A DNA stretch of 64,000 bases, taken from positions 248,001-312,000 of the forward strand of contig JAHBVY010000003.1 in NCBI GenBank assembly GCA_019637265.1, read 5' to 3'. The DNA is from Polyangiaceae bacterium (lineage in GTDB: Bacteria; Myxococcota_A; Polyangia; Polyangiales; Polyangiaceae). The stretch's first letter is position 1. Each line of letters opens with the position of its first letter. A model generated the notes under the pieces. That model did no database searches. It saw nothing but the letters and a program-made list of their open reading frames with translations, and was not told the DNA's origin. Positions 50,925-61,497 of the stretch are shown here, piece by piece. A program made the position numbers and the translations under genes.

Positions 50925-51348
50925 CGGCTCGCTGGGGTCGGCGGAGCGCTGAACGGCTGCGCCCGTTGGAGCCGCCGGGAGCCGGGCGTTGGAGCTCGTT
51001 CGGGGGCGCGCCGCGTAAGGCGCTTCGCTCCATCCGCACCCGAGGTCGACTCTCCAGAGGCTGGTTCACGTGTGAGTCATCAGCGTGTCGTGGGGAGGTC
51101 ATCAGCGGGTCACGTGCAGGTCACCTGCGCCCCGTGCGTGTCTCACGCTGGCCACCGGGCGCGCAGCCTGGGTTCCCGGAGGCTAACGCGGCGCGGCATT
51201 CCTGCCGTGTCACCTCTGCGTCCCCACCGCGCACCTCGGTAGGCCCGCCGCTTGGAGCGCGGGGCTCGAGGCGCGGTCACTTGGCTAAGTGACCCCCGCG
51301 CCTTGATTGTGCGGGTGGCCCCCGATACGATTTCACGAACGGTTTCCC
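50925..51348. other. Intergenic region upstream of the TPR/kinase operon
   Basis: 424 bases without a gene. It contains a pair of direct repeats GTCATCAGCG(T/G)GTC near 51077-51112 and a stable hairpin at 51270-51302. No clear promoter was seen. Confidence 0.5.
51270..51302. other. Stable hairpin before the TPR/kinase operon
   Basis: Outer arms GGCGCG / CGCGCC and inner arms GTCACTT / AAGTGAC around a GGCT loop, with one 3-base bulge. It ends 46 bases before the ATG at 51349. Could be an operator or leader stem. Confidence 0.5.
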
Positions 51349-52233
51349 ATGTATTTGCGCCTCCTCTTCTGTGCTTGGTTCCTCTGTGTGTCGTCCCTCG
51401 TCGCCGGCGTTGCCGTCGCCGCACCCAAGTCCTTCGGGCAGGGGGACGCGGCCTGGCACCGCGGTGAGCTGGAGGAGGCGCAGGCCTTCTATGTCCAGGC
51501 GTTGGAGGAAGGTGGGCTCGAGCCAGAAGAGGTGGTGATCGCGCACAGCCGCATCGGCACCGTGAAGGCAGCGCTCAAGGACAACGCGGGGGCGCTCAGT
51601 GATTTCCGCGTCGCCTCCGTGATCGATCCGAATTTCGAGCTGCCGGCGGACAGCGGCGCCGCGGCGCGCAAGCTGTACGAGCAGGCGCGCCGCGAGGCGA
51701 GCGAGCAGGGCGAGAAGCTGACGCTCAACCTCGAGGCGCCGCGCGACATCCCCGCGAACGAGGCGTTCGTGATCGAGACCGAAATTCCGGAGGGATTTGC
51801 GGTGTTCGTGACGCGCGTGGTGGTGGTGATCGAGGACACCCTCACCGGCAAGCGCTGGCGCAAGCGTCAGGATTCTTCAGGTAAGCTGACCTTCAAGTTC
51901 CCGCCCAAGGTGGCGGAGCCCGGCGCGCGGTTGAAGGTGCGCGTCTCGGGGGTGGATGATCGCGACAACGCCTGGGTGGCGGAGAGCCTCACCATCCGCG
52001 TGAAGGGCTCGCGCGGCGGCGCGGGCGGCGCCGTCCCCACGGGCTCGAGCAAGAACGAGGATCCGTTCGCGAACGACGCGAAGAAGGATCAGGGCAAGGA
52101 AGAGGGCGGGATCTTCGCGGGGCCCGTCCCGTGGATCGCTGGCGGGGTGCTCTTGGTGGCGACGGTGGCGACGGTGTTCCTCGTCACGCGCCCAGCGAGC
52201 GACGTCAGCGTGGGGGCGCCGGCCTGGCAATGA
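51349..52233 (+). CDS. Exported TPR-like protein with C-terminal membrane helix
   Basis: 294 residues. Signal peptide MYLRLLFCAWFLCVSSLVAGVAVAA, two TPR-like helices (AAWHRGELEEAQAFYVQALEEGG, GALSDFRVASVIDPNFELP), a beta-rich middle (ANEAFVIETEIPEGFAVFV) and a final membrane helix (WIAGGVLLVATVATVFLVT). It begins a three-gene operon. Its TGA overlaps the kinase ATG (ATGA), so it may present a signal to or receive one from the kinase. Confidence 0.75.
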   Translation: MYLRLLFCAWFLCVSSLVAGVAVAAPKSFGQGDAAWHRGELEEAQAFYVQALEEGGLEPEEVVIAHSRIGTVKAALKDNAGALSDFRVASVIDPNFELPADSGAAARKLYEQARREASEQGEKLTLNLEAPRDIPANEAFVIETEIPEGFAVFVTRVVVVIEDTLTGKRWRKRQDSSGKLTFKFPPKVAEPGARLKVRVSGVDDRDNAWVAESLTIRVKGSRGGAGGAVPTGSSKNEDPFANDAKKDQGKEEGGIFAGPVPWIAGGVLLVATVATVFLVTRPASDVSVGAPAWQ

Positions 52234-54614
52234 CCGCGGGTGCGGCTCCGCGCGCGCCTCGTCCTGGGTCCCAGGGCAGCGACGGCTCGCGCGCGGGGCA
52301 CGAGCCTCACTTCCCGTCCGGAGGCACCTACTTCCTCGGTCGTTACCGGGTGGTGGACGAGATCGGCGTGGGGGGGATGGCCTCCGTGCACCTGGCGCGC
52401 GCCGATGGTCCGGGTGGCTTCCAGAAGTGGATCGCCATCAAGCGCATCCACCAGCACCTGGCGGAAGACCAGACCTTCATCAGCATGTTCCTGGACGAGG
52501 CGCGCATCGCCGCGCGCATCACCCACCCCAACGTGGCCCAGGTGTTCGACCTGGGGACTCACCGCGACAGCTACTGGATCGCCATGGAGTACCTCCACGG
52601 CGAGCCGCTGCGTGAGGTGATGCGGGTGCTCGAGGAGGGCGGAGGCCCACCGCTCACCTTCGCCATGACGGCGCGCATCGTGGCGGAGGCCGCCGAGGGG
52701 CTGCACGCCGCGCATGAGCTCACGGGGCGCCAAGGGCAGCCGCTCGGGCTCGTGCATCGCGACGTCACGCCGCACAACCTGTTCATCACCTACGAGGGCA
52801 GCGTGAAGGTGGTGGACTTCGGCGTCGCCAAGGTCACGGATCGCCTCACCAAGACGCGGGCTGGCACCCTGAAGGGCAAGCTCGCCTACATGAGCCCCGA
52901 GCAGGTGCGAGGGGAGGAGGTCGATCGTCGGACGGACGTGTTCGCGCTCGGGGTGGTGCTGTGGGAGCTCACGGTGGGGCGGCGGCTTTTCCGTATGGAT
53001 AGCGACCTGGACACCCTGGCGCGCGTGCAGGACTGCCTGGTGCCGCGCCCCACGACCCTGGTGCGCGGCTACCCGCCCGGCCTCGAGGCGATCGTGATGC
53101 GAGCGCTCGCGAAGGATCGTGGGGCGCGCTACGCGACCGCTCGGGAGCTCTCCCGCGCGCTGCAGCAGTTCTTGATGCAGCAGGGGCAGTTCGTGGGCGC
53201 CGACGACATCGGCGGCTACATGAAGACGGTGCTCGCGGAGCGCTACGAGAAGCGCGAGGCGCACCTGCAATGGGCGGCGGACGTCACCCAAACCGTGATC
53301 CTCGACAGCCCCGCGGAGCTCTCGGCCCAGGCGCAAGACGACGTCTCCGTGATCACCCTGGAGAGCGACGTCCAAGCCACCGCCTCGCGCTCGGGTCTCG
53401 TCACCTCCACCACCGTCGACAACCCTCGCGCTGCTTCTCAGAGCGGCGCCTCTCAGAGCAGCAGTGCCTCTCAGAGCAGCACGGGTCCTCAGGCCAAGGG
53501 TGGCCTGGCCAAGACCCTACTCATACCCCCTGACGCGTCGGCCCAACCTCCCCCTGCCCAGCCCCCCGCGGCGTCTGTCACCCCCGGCCCCTCGTCAGCC
53601 TCAAACCCCCCATCGACTATCATGAACTCTCCCAAGCGCACGCAGCTAGGCCTAGGCGCTCCCCCGCCTCCTCCCCCGCGCCCGCAAGCTCCCCAGGCGC
53701 CGGCTCAGAACGCCGGCTTCCACGACTACGGCGACGACGACGACGCGGTGACCCGCATCATGGACAGCCCGCTCGACCTCTCGGACGAGGTCAACACGGC
53801 GTCCGTCTCCACGTCGGCCCACGTCCCACCGAAGAGCCATCAGCCTGCGCCGCAGCCCGTGGCGCCCGTGGTGGTGGCGGAGCCTGCCTATCAGCGGGAC
53901 ATGGCGGCGCAGGCCGCGCTGCTCACCCAGCAGCAACAGCAGCTGATGGCGCAGCAGCAGCTGATGGCGCAGCAGGCGTTGATGGCGCGGCAACAGCCGC
54001 CCCCCGCGCAGGGCCGTGGCCTCTTGATCGGCATCATCGCCGCCACCACCACCTTGGCGGCGCTCGCGCTGATCGCCTTGGTGGTGATGAAGGCGCTCGA
54101 GAAGCCGGAGCCTCAGGTCATCACCGCGGGGCCTGCCACCACCGCCACCGCGGAGCCCGCGCCTACTGCGGCGCAGCCCACCGCCGAGCCCACGGCGACG
54201 CAGGCAGCGGCGCCGACGGCCGATCCGACCAGCGACACCCTCGACCCGACGTCGCTGGCTCCCGAGGCCGAGAAGCAGCCGGAGCCGGTCGCCGCTGCGG
54301 GCACGCCCGCAGCCCGGGTGCCAGGGCCGCTCCCCAAGTCGGAGCCCAAGACCGCGACGCAGGCCGAGCCCGCGGCGAAGGCCGAGCCCGCCGGCAAGGC
54401 AGAGCCAGGCTTCCTGACGGTGGTGTGCAACCCCGCCTGCGACTCGGTGTCGGCGGGCGGGCGTAGCCTCGGCCCCTCACCGGTGGTGCGCGCTCAGCTG
54501 CCGCCCGGCAGCTACGGCGTGTCGCTGCGCCGTAAGGGCGCCGCCTCCAAGTCCATCAGCGTGACCATCACCAGCGGGAAGACCACCTCACACCGGGTGG
54601 ATATGGGCTCCTGA
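52230..54614 (+). CDS. PEGA-domain transmembrane Ser/Thr protein kinase
   Basis: 794 residues. Kinase domain about 37-310: Gly loop GVGGMA (45-50), lysine AIK with K70, catalytic HRDVTPHN (176-183, a variant of HRDLKPDN with the essential Asp178 and Asn kept), DFG near 196, MSPEQ near 221. Then a ~280-residue disordered linker containing a (GCCTCTCAGAGC)-type 15-base repeat, one membrane helix near 595-618 and an exported PEGA domain at the C-terminus (TVVCNPACDSVSAGGRSLG, LRRKGAASKSISVTI). PEGA domains may sense envelope ligands. Middle gene of the TPR/kinase/lipoprotein operon. Confidence 0.93.
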   Translation: MTAGAAPRAPRPGSQGSDGSRAGHEPHFPSGGTYFLGRYRVVDEIGVGGMASVHLARADGPGGFQKWIAIKRIHQHLAEDQTFISMFLDEARIAARITHPNVAQVFDLGTHRDSYWIAMEYLHGEPLREVMRVLEEGGGPPLTFAMTARIVAEAAEGLHAAHELTGRQGQPLGLVHRDVTPHNLFITYEGSVKVVDFGVAKVTDRLTKTRAGTLKGKLAYMSPEQVRGEEVDRRTDVFALGVVLWELTVGRRLFRMDSDLDTLARVQDCLVPRPTTLVRGYPPGLEAIVMRALAKDRGARYATARELSRALQQFLMQQGQFVGADDIGGYMKTVLAERYEKREAHLQWAADVTQTVILDSPAELSAQAQDDVSVITLESDVQATASRSGLVTSTTVDNPRAASQSGASQSSSASQSSTGPQAKGGLAKTLLIPPDASAQPPPAQPPAASVTPGPSSASNPPSTIMNSPKRTQLGLGAPPPPPPRPQAPQAPAQNAGFHDYGDDDDAVTRIMDSPLDLSDEVNTASVSTSAHVPPKSHQPAPQPVAPVVVAEPAYQRDMAAQAALLTQQQQQLMAQQQLMAQQALMARQQPPPAQGRGLLIGIIAATTTLAALALIALVVMKALEKPEPQVITAGPATTATAEPAPTAAQPTAEPTATQAAAPTADPTSDTLDPTSLAPEAEKQPEPVAAAGTPAARVPGPLPKSEPKTATQAEPAAKAEPAGKAEPGFLTVVCNPACDSVSAGGRSLGPSPVVRAQLPPGSYGVSLRRKGAASKSISVTITSGKTTSHRVDMGS

Positions 54615-54694
54615 AGAGCCGCGTGGTACGAGCCCTCCCGATCCCTCCTTGGGGCCACCTGCGTGGTGAGCCGCCCTTGATATCAAGAGTCCTT

Positions 54695-56401
54695 ATGAGT
54701 CTTCGTCCCTCACTTCGCTTGGTGCGTTGGGTGTCCGCGGGCGCGCTGCTCGCTGGCGCGGCGGCCTCCGGCGCCGCCTGCTCCTCCAAGGAGCTCGCCC
54801 TCACCCTGGTGGATCCTTGTCAGGGGGTTCAAGGGTTCGAGGGCTTCCGGTCGCGAGCGAGCTACGTCGAGTTCGCGGTGTTCGAGTCCGAGTGCCCGAA
54901 CAACACCTGCGGCGATCTCGATCCGCAGCTGGCCCTGGGCAACACCCAGGGCGCCTTGAAGACGTCGCTGGTGCCGATCAACCAGGCGCTACCTTCAATC
55001 GGCGATTTGCCAGTGCGGAAATACGCCTTCGCGGCGGTGCTCAAGGACGACACCTGCAAGCCCATCGCTTATGGCTGCACCTGCGCCGATGTGGAGGACA
55101 TCAGCAAGGTGGAGATCAACGTCGCGGCTTGGAGCAACTGCAGCGGGAGCGGCTGCTCGGAGGCGCAGGCCTGCACCGAGATGAGCGCGCCGGGTTGCGT
55201 CGCGCCCGCGGCTTGCGTGAACGGCCGCTGCGACGGAGACCCTGACCCGGACAGCAGCGTGCCGCCCGACGCGAGCGACGATAACCCCCCGACCGGGCCC
55301 TGCTCGCTGCGAGTGATCGCGAGCGGCGCCCTGCCTGCGCCGATCTCGGACACCGCTGCGCTCTCGGGGCCCGCGGTGACGGCGACCGACGCCGGCTTCG
55401 TCATCGGCTATCGGGAGCAGCACCCGGACACCACCGCCATGCAGGCGGTGCTCCAGGGTGTGTCGGATAGCGGCTCCCCGTCCTCCCCCAGCAAGATTGC
55501 GCTGGGGAACTGCTCCTCCACGCCTTCGGACGGCGTGGGCATCGCCTCGCAGGGCAGCGCGGGGCTGATGGTGGTGAGCTTGCCGGAGTGTGGGCTGGGT
55601 AACGGCGCCGGCGCCGCCTTCATCACCTTCGGCGCGAACGGCGCACGCACCGGCGACAACACGCTGCGGAACCCTGGGTTCACCGGACTCACGCTGGCGC
55701 GCGGTCAGTCGCTGGTGCCTGTCCCGAGCTCGTCGAGCGAGTATGAGCTTGTTTACCGTGCGGAAATGACCAGCGGCGCGGAGCTCCAAGGCGCCACGCT
55801 GGAGGGCTTGGGCTTCAAGGGCAACGCGCGCATCTTGCTCGGCGCCCAGCCGGTGGACTTCGGGCAGATCGCGCTCACCAGCGCCGTGAGCGGCATCCTC
55901 GGGCAGATCACGGGGGGCTCCTCGATGTTGCTGCGCGTGGGGCCGCCCGGCGGGGCGACGGTGGACGTCGCGCTGCCAGCGGCGAGCTGGGGCGCGATCA
56001 CGGCCTACACCGGTCGCGTCGCCGTGATGGTGCCCGAAGGCTCCGGCGTCACGTACTCACTGACCGACTCGCTCGGCGCCGATCTCGGCACCGGGACCAT
56101 CTCGGTGAACGACGTGCGCGGCGGCGACGTGGTGGCGCTGAACGACCGCCTGCTGATGCTCACGGCGTCGACAGGTAACCTGACGATTCATCGCTTCACC
56201 GGAGCGGCCACCACGCCCGTGGCGGGCGAGCAAGCGCCGTTCCTCGGCAGCGTGGGGAGCACGAGCCTGAGCGGCTTCCAGGGTGAGCTGGTGGGCATGG
56301 CGGCGGCGCGCAACCGCGTGGCCATGGCCTGGCTGACGCGCAGCCGGCTCCAGTCGGGCGACAGCGTGGGCGGCTGGGCGGTGCTCGAGTGCGCCAACTG
56401 A
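54695..56401 (+). CDS. Cys-rich exported lipoprotein of unknown function
   Basis: 568 residues. Lipobox SGAACS after a hydrophobic core. Then a Cys-rich region (SECPNNTCGDLDP, CKPIAYGCTCAD, CSGSGCSEAQACTEM, APAACVNGRCDGDPD) that looks like an EGF- or TNFR-like disulfide module, and a C-terminal beta-propeller-like part with repeated G-rich strands. It is the last gene in the operon with the PEGA kinase, so the kinase may respond to its binding. The ATG at 54695 has AAGAG upstream. Confidence 0.7.
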   Translation: MSLRPSLRLVRWVSAGALLAGAAASGAACSSKELALTLVDPCQGVQGFEGFRSRASYVEFAVFESECPNNTCGDLDPQLALGNTQGALKTSLVPINQALPSIGDLPVRKYAFAAVLKDDTCKPIAYGCTCADVEDISKVEINVAAWSNCSGSGCSEAQACTEMSAPGCVAPAACVNGRCDGDPDPDSSVPPDASDDNPPTGPCSLRVIASGALPAPISDTAALSGPAVTATDAGFVIGYREQHPDTTAMQAVLQGVSDSGSPSSPSKIALGNCSSTPSDGVGIASQGSAGLMVVSLPECGLGNGAGAAFITFGANGARTGDNTLRNPGFTGLTLARGQSLVPVPSSSSEYELVYRAEMTSGAELQGATLEGLGFKGNARILLGAQPVDFGQIALTSAVSGILGQITGGSSMLLRVGPPGGATVDVALPAASWGAITAYTGRVAVMVPEGSGVTYSLTDSLGADLGTGTISVNDVRGGDVVALNDRLLMLTASTGNLTIHRFTGAATTPVAGEQAPFLGSVGSTSLSGFQGELVGMAAARNRVAMAWLTRSRLQSGDSVGGWAVLECAN

Positions 56402-56428
56402 GCGCCCGTTCGCTGCTCATCCTCTGAA

Positions 56429-56620
56429 GTGCGCACGCGCGTCGATGATCGGTTGAAGGCGGAGCTGGCCCAGTTTCAGCTCCGCTACAGCTGCGAGCAC
56501 TGCGCCTACTTCGAGCCGGAGGCCGAGCGCTGCGCGCTCGGCTTCCCCAACGACGAGCACCGCGCGCTGACGCCGAGCAGCACCACGCTGGTGTTCTGTA
56601 AGGAGTTCGAGCTGGCTTAG
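56429..56620 (+). CDS. Small cysteine-rich protein
   Basis: 63 residues. YSCEHCAYFEPEAERCALGF, then a final FCKEFELA, giving CxxC plus two more Cys, likely a zinc- or iron-binding mini-fold. GTG start, 27 bases after the lipoprotein stop. Homologues of this type seem to occur in related bacteria, but I have no named function. Confidence 0.6.
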   Translation: MRTRVDDRLKAELAQFQLRYSCEHCAYFEPEAERCALGFPNDEHRALTPSSTTLVFCKEFELA

Positions 56621-56675
56621 AGCGGCGCTCAGCTGACCGTGGCGCGGCCGAGGGACGCCTGGAATACTCGAGCAG

Positions 56676-57539
56676 GTGCGAACCCACCCCCCCACCCTGA
56701 TCAAGCAGGTGACGGCGGCGCTCGAGCAACATCAGCTCCGGGGCGCGCGGCTGCTCGTCGGGGTGAGCGGTGGGCCCGACTCGATGGCGTTGCTCCACGT
56801 GCTCGGGCTGGTGCGTGAGCGGCTGGGCCTTTCGGTGTTCGCGCACGGGGTGGACCATGGGCTGCGGGCGGAGGCGGCGGCGGAGCTCGACTTGGCGGAG
56901 GCGCTGGCGGCGCGGCACGAGGTCCCTTTCGCGCGCACTCGGATCGAGCTGGCTCCGGGGCCAAACTTGCTCGGTCGCGCGCGGGAGGCGCGCTACGAGG
57001 TGCTCGAGCGAGCGGCGCTGGAGCTTCAGGCGCTGGTGACGACGGCGCATCACGCGGACGACCGCGCGGAGACGGTGCTGCTCCGACTGCTCAGGGGTGC
57101 AGGGCCACAGGGGCTGGCGGTGCTGCCGGAGCGCTCGGGGGCGGGCGAAAAGGCGCGGGTACGCCCGATGATCCGCGCCACGCGTGACGACGTGGAGCGT
57201 CACGTGGCGCGCCATCGGCTCCACGTCGCGCAGGACCCCTCGAACCAGGACCTGCGTTTCCTCCGGGTGCGGGTGCGCCGGGAGCTGATGCCGCTCTTGA
57301 AGGAGCTCTCGCCGGGGATCGTCGGGCACCTCACGGCCCTCGCCGATCAGCTGCAGGAGGAGGGGGAGCCGAGCGGCGAGGCCCCAGGGCCGCTCAATCG
57401 CGCGCAGATCGCGGCGCTGCAGCGCGCGCTCCAGCGCGGTTCGAGCGCGGAGGTGCGGGTGAAGGGAGGGCGCACGCTGCGCCTCGAGGCGCAGGCGCCG
57501 GTTCAGGGGATGCGCCGCGGGCGAATCGTCACTAGGTAG
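56676..57539 (+). CDS. tilS: tRNA(Ile)-lysidine synthase TilS
   Basis: 287 residues. The ATP pyrophosphatase motif SGGPDSMAL (about 31-39), VDHGLR and HHADDRAETVLLRLLRG are diagnostic. It converts wobble cytidine of tRNA-Ile to lysidine so that AUA is read correctly. Shorter than E. coli TilS, with only a reduced C-terminal domain. GTG start. It lies before ftsH, the common tilS-ftsH neighbourhood. Confidence 0.92.
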   Translation: MRTHPPTLIKQVTAALEQHQLRGARLLVGVSGGPDSMALLHVLGLVRERLGLSVFAHGVDHGLRAEAAAELDLAEALAARHEVPFARTRIELAPGPNLLGRAREARYEVLERAALELQALVTTAHHADDRAETVLLRLLRGAGPQGLAVLPERSGAGEKARVRPMIRATRDDVERHVARHRLHVAQDPSNQDLRFLRVRVRRELMPLLKELSPGIVGHLTALADQLQEEGEPSGEAPGPLNRAQIAALQRALQRGSSAEVRVKGGRTLRLEAQAPVQGMRRGRIVTR

Positions 57540-57673
57540 AGTGGTGCGCCGCGTGGCCCTGGGTGGCATGCTTGCCTGGCGCAGCCATCAGCCAGCTACC
57601 CTTCCCAGCTAGATCGCACAGGTCCGATCGCCGGCAGAGAAAGAGCCCGACCCATTCGAGGCGTTGAGGAACA

Positions 57674-59614
<1,941 letters not shown>

Positions 59615-59648
59615 CCGCGCGGGGTGCTGGGGGCAGGCACAGGTGTTG

Positions 59649-59671
59649 GGGGGCAGGCACGGGGCCTGCCC
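59649..59671. repeat. REP-like GGGGCAGGC hairpin, copy 2
   Basis: GGGGCAGGC, short loop, GCCTGCCCC. Related pieces occur at 59635 and 59770. It may help end transcription between the convergent ftsH and CCA-type genes. Confidence 0.6.
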
Positions 59672-59871
59672 CTACGTACCCGCGGGGGCAGGCGCGGGGT
59701 GCTGGGGGGGGCAAGCGCTTCGGAGCGCCCAAGCCGGTCACTTCAGCCTGACCGTGCGGGGTGCTAGGCACAGGGGCCTGCCCCTACCTGCGTTGATGCG
59801 GTGAGCTGACGATGTAGGGTCGTGCGCCAGCTGTCGCCGGGTGGCCGTTGCACGTCAGTGTCCCTAACGAT

Positions 59872-59896
59872 GTAGGGGCGGGTTTCAAACCCGCCC
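59872..59896. repeat. GGGCGGGTTT palindrome, copy 1
   Basis: GTAGGGGCGGGTTTCAAACC then CGCCC: GGGCGGGTTT and AAACCCGCCC with one base between. Lies after the CCA-type gene (which reads toward it) and after ftsH, so it may act as a two-way terminator. An inverted copy is at 61366. Confidence 0.7.
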
Positions 59897-59911
59897 GCCA
59901 CACGAGCGCCT

Positions 59912-61327
59912 TCAAGCCTCGCGGCTGAGCTCCGCGGCGTACGCGAGCAGCGTGGCGGGCTGGTTGGAGCCCGGGTGCTCCAGCGCGTGATCGAGCAATC
60001 GTTCGAGCAGCTTACCGAGTAGCGGTCCGGGTGGCAGCTCCAGCGCCTGCATCAGCTCACGCCCACTGATGGCGAGATCGCGCGCGCTGAGCGGCACCCC
60101 CGCCGCGAGCTCCTTCGCGGCGCGCTCCGCGAGCTCACGCGTGGGCTCGGCGCTCGCGCCCGTCGCCTCCGCGAGGCTCTGACACAGCGGCCACAGCTGG
60201 GGTAGGAGGTCAGGGCCCGTCTCCTTGAGCCAGCGCCGAAGCGCCGGGCGGGTGGGGAGCGGGGGCACGGGGTAGCTCGCCACCAGGCGGGTGACGCGCT
60301 CGCGCTCGGCGTTGGAGAAGCGCAGCCGAGCGCACATCGTGCGAGCGCGCTCCGCCGCGGCCCTGCTCGCGCCCGCGGTGCTCGCCGATGGATCGGGCGC
60401 CGTGAGGAGCAGCGCGGTGCGCAGGATGGCGTCGCGCGGCGCGGCGTCGAGCGCCTGCAGCAGCTGGCTCCAAGTGATGGGCGCGGCGGTATCAGGTGCA
60501 CTGCCTAGTGAGCTCGAGGCACCGTCAGTTGCACTGACTAGCGTGGTGCGGTCAGATGCACCGTCTATCCCGCTCGCGCCATCAGGTGCGTCGCTCAGGG
60601 TGCGCTGGTGGACCTCCGGCAGGCTCACCTCCAACAGGCCATGCTCGCGCATCACCTCCAAGCCGCGGCTCGGCTCCTGGGCGCCCATCGCCTTGAGCCA
60701 CTCCTCGCGGATGCGCTCGGGGCTCACCAGCCGATAGGTGTCGAGGGAGGGGCGGATGGCGCGCGCCGTCTCCGCCTCCAGCTGCATGTTCAGGGTGGCG
60801 ACGAAGCGCGCGGCGCGCATCACGCGGAGCCCGTCTTCACCGAAGCGCGCCGCGGGGTCGCCCACGGCGCGCAGCACGCGCCGCGAGAGATCTTCGATGC
60901 CGCCGAAGGGGTCGATCAGCTTGTCCTCCAGCGGATCGTAGGCGATGGCGTTCACCGTGAAGTCGCGCCGCTGTAAATCCGCGCGGATATCATCGACGAA
61001 GTAGATGTGATCCGGATGGCGGCCGTCGCTGTACGAGGTCTCCCCGCGCAGGGTGGTGACCTCATAGCCCTCCTTGCCGATCATCACCGTGACCGTGCCG
61101 TGTTTGATGCCGGTGGGGATGACGCGCTTGAACAGCCGCTGCACCTGCTCGGGCAGCGCGTCCGTCGCGAGGTCCCAGTCCCCGGGCCGCGCGGGGCCGC
61201 CCGCCGCCAAGAGCAGATCGCGCACCGAGCCGCCGACCACCCAGGCCCGGTGCCCCGCGTCCGCGAGGTGCTGGCACAGGCTCACGACCGGCGCGGGGAT
61301 TCGACCGCGGAGCTCAGGAGCGTTCAC
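59912..61327 (-). CDS. cca: CCA-adding enzyme/poly(A) polymerase family
   Basis: 471 residues. Class II head: VVGGSVRDLLL (about 31-41), acidic catalytic GDWDLATDA, RRDFTVNAIAYDP, and the GEDGLRVMRAARF neck. It adds CCA to tRNA 3' ends, or in some members poly(A) to RNA; the sequence alone does not settle which. Residues ~248-290 are a degenerate Asp/Ala/Ser-rich repeat (see 60488-60602), followed by a normal helical C-terminus. It is flanked on both sides by the GGGCGGGTTT palindrome. Confidence 0.9.
   Translation of the reverse strand: MNAPELRGRIPAPVVSLCQHLADAGHRAWVVGGSVRDLLLAAGGPARPGDWDLATDALPEQVQRLFKRVIPTGIKHGTVTVMIGKEGYEVTTLRGETSYSDGRHPDHIYFVDDIRADLQRRDFTVNAIAYDPLEDKLIDPFGGIEDLSRRVLRAVGDPAARFGEDGLRVMRAARFVATLNMQLEAETARAIRPSLDTYRLVSPERIREEWLKAMGAQEPSRGLEVMREHGLLEVSLPEVHQRTLSDAPDGASGIDGASDRTTLVSATDGASSSLGSAPDTAAPITWSQLLQALDAAPRDAILRTALLLTAPDPSASTAGASRAAAERARTMCARLRFSNAERERVTRLVASYPVPPLPTRPALRRWLKETGPDLLPQLWPLCQSLAEATGASAEPTRELAERAAKELAAGVPLSARDLAISGRELMQALELPPGPLLGKLLERLLDHALEHPGSNQPATLLAYAAELSREA
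60488..60602. repeat. Degenerate ~30-bp in-frame repeats in the CCA-type gene
   Basis: Four units with TCAG(G/T/A)TGCAC-like cores at 60492, 60525, 60552 and 60582 (spacing 33, 27 and 30 bases, all multiples of three). They encode A(P/T/S)D-rich linker segments. Confidence 0.6.
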
Positions 61328-61365
61328 GCGCGCCTTATAGCACGCGCCCAGCGGTGCGTTGTCGA

Positions 61366-61392
61366 GTGGGCGGGTTTGAAACCCGCCCCTAC
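61366..61392. repeat. GGGCGGGTTT palindrome, inverted copy 2
   Basis: GTGGGCGGGTTTGAAACCCG then CCCCTAC, the reverse complement of the copy at 59872. It lies upstream of the CCA-type gene and downstream of the kinase. Confidence 0.7.
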
Positions 61393-61497
61393 AGGTAGTC
61401 AGTTAGACGCACTGGAGGCACTGGGGCCACACCGAGCGGCGCCCCACGTTGCATTGGGGGTGCCCCTGCATCGTCAGGGGTATGGACGTTCAAGGGC

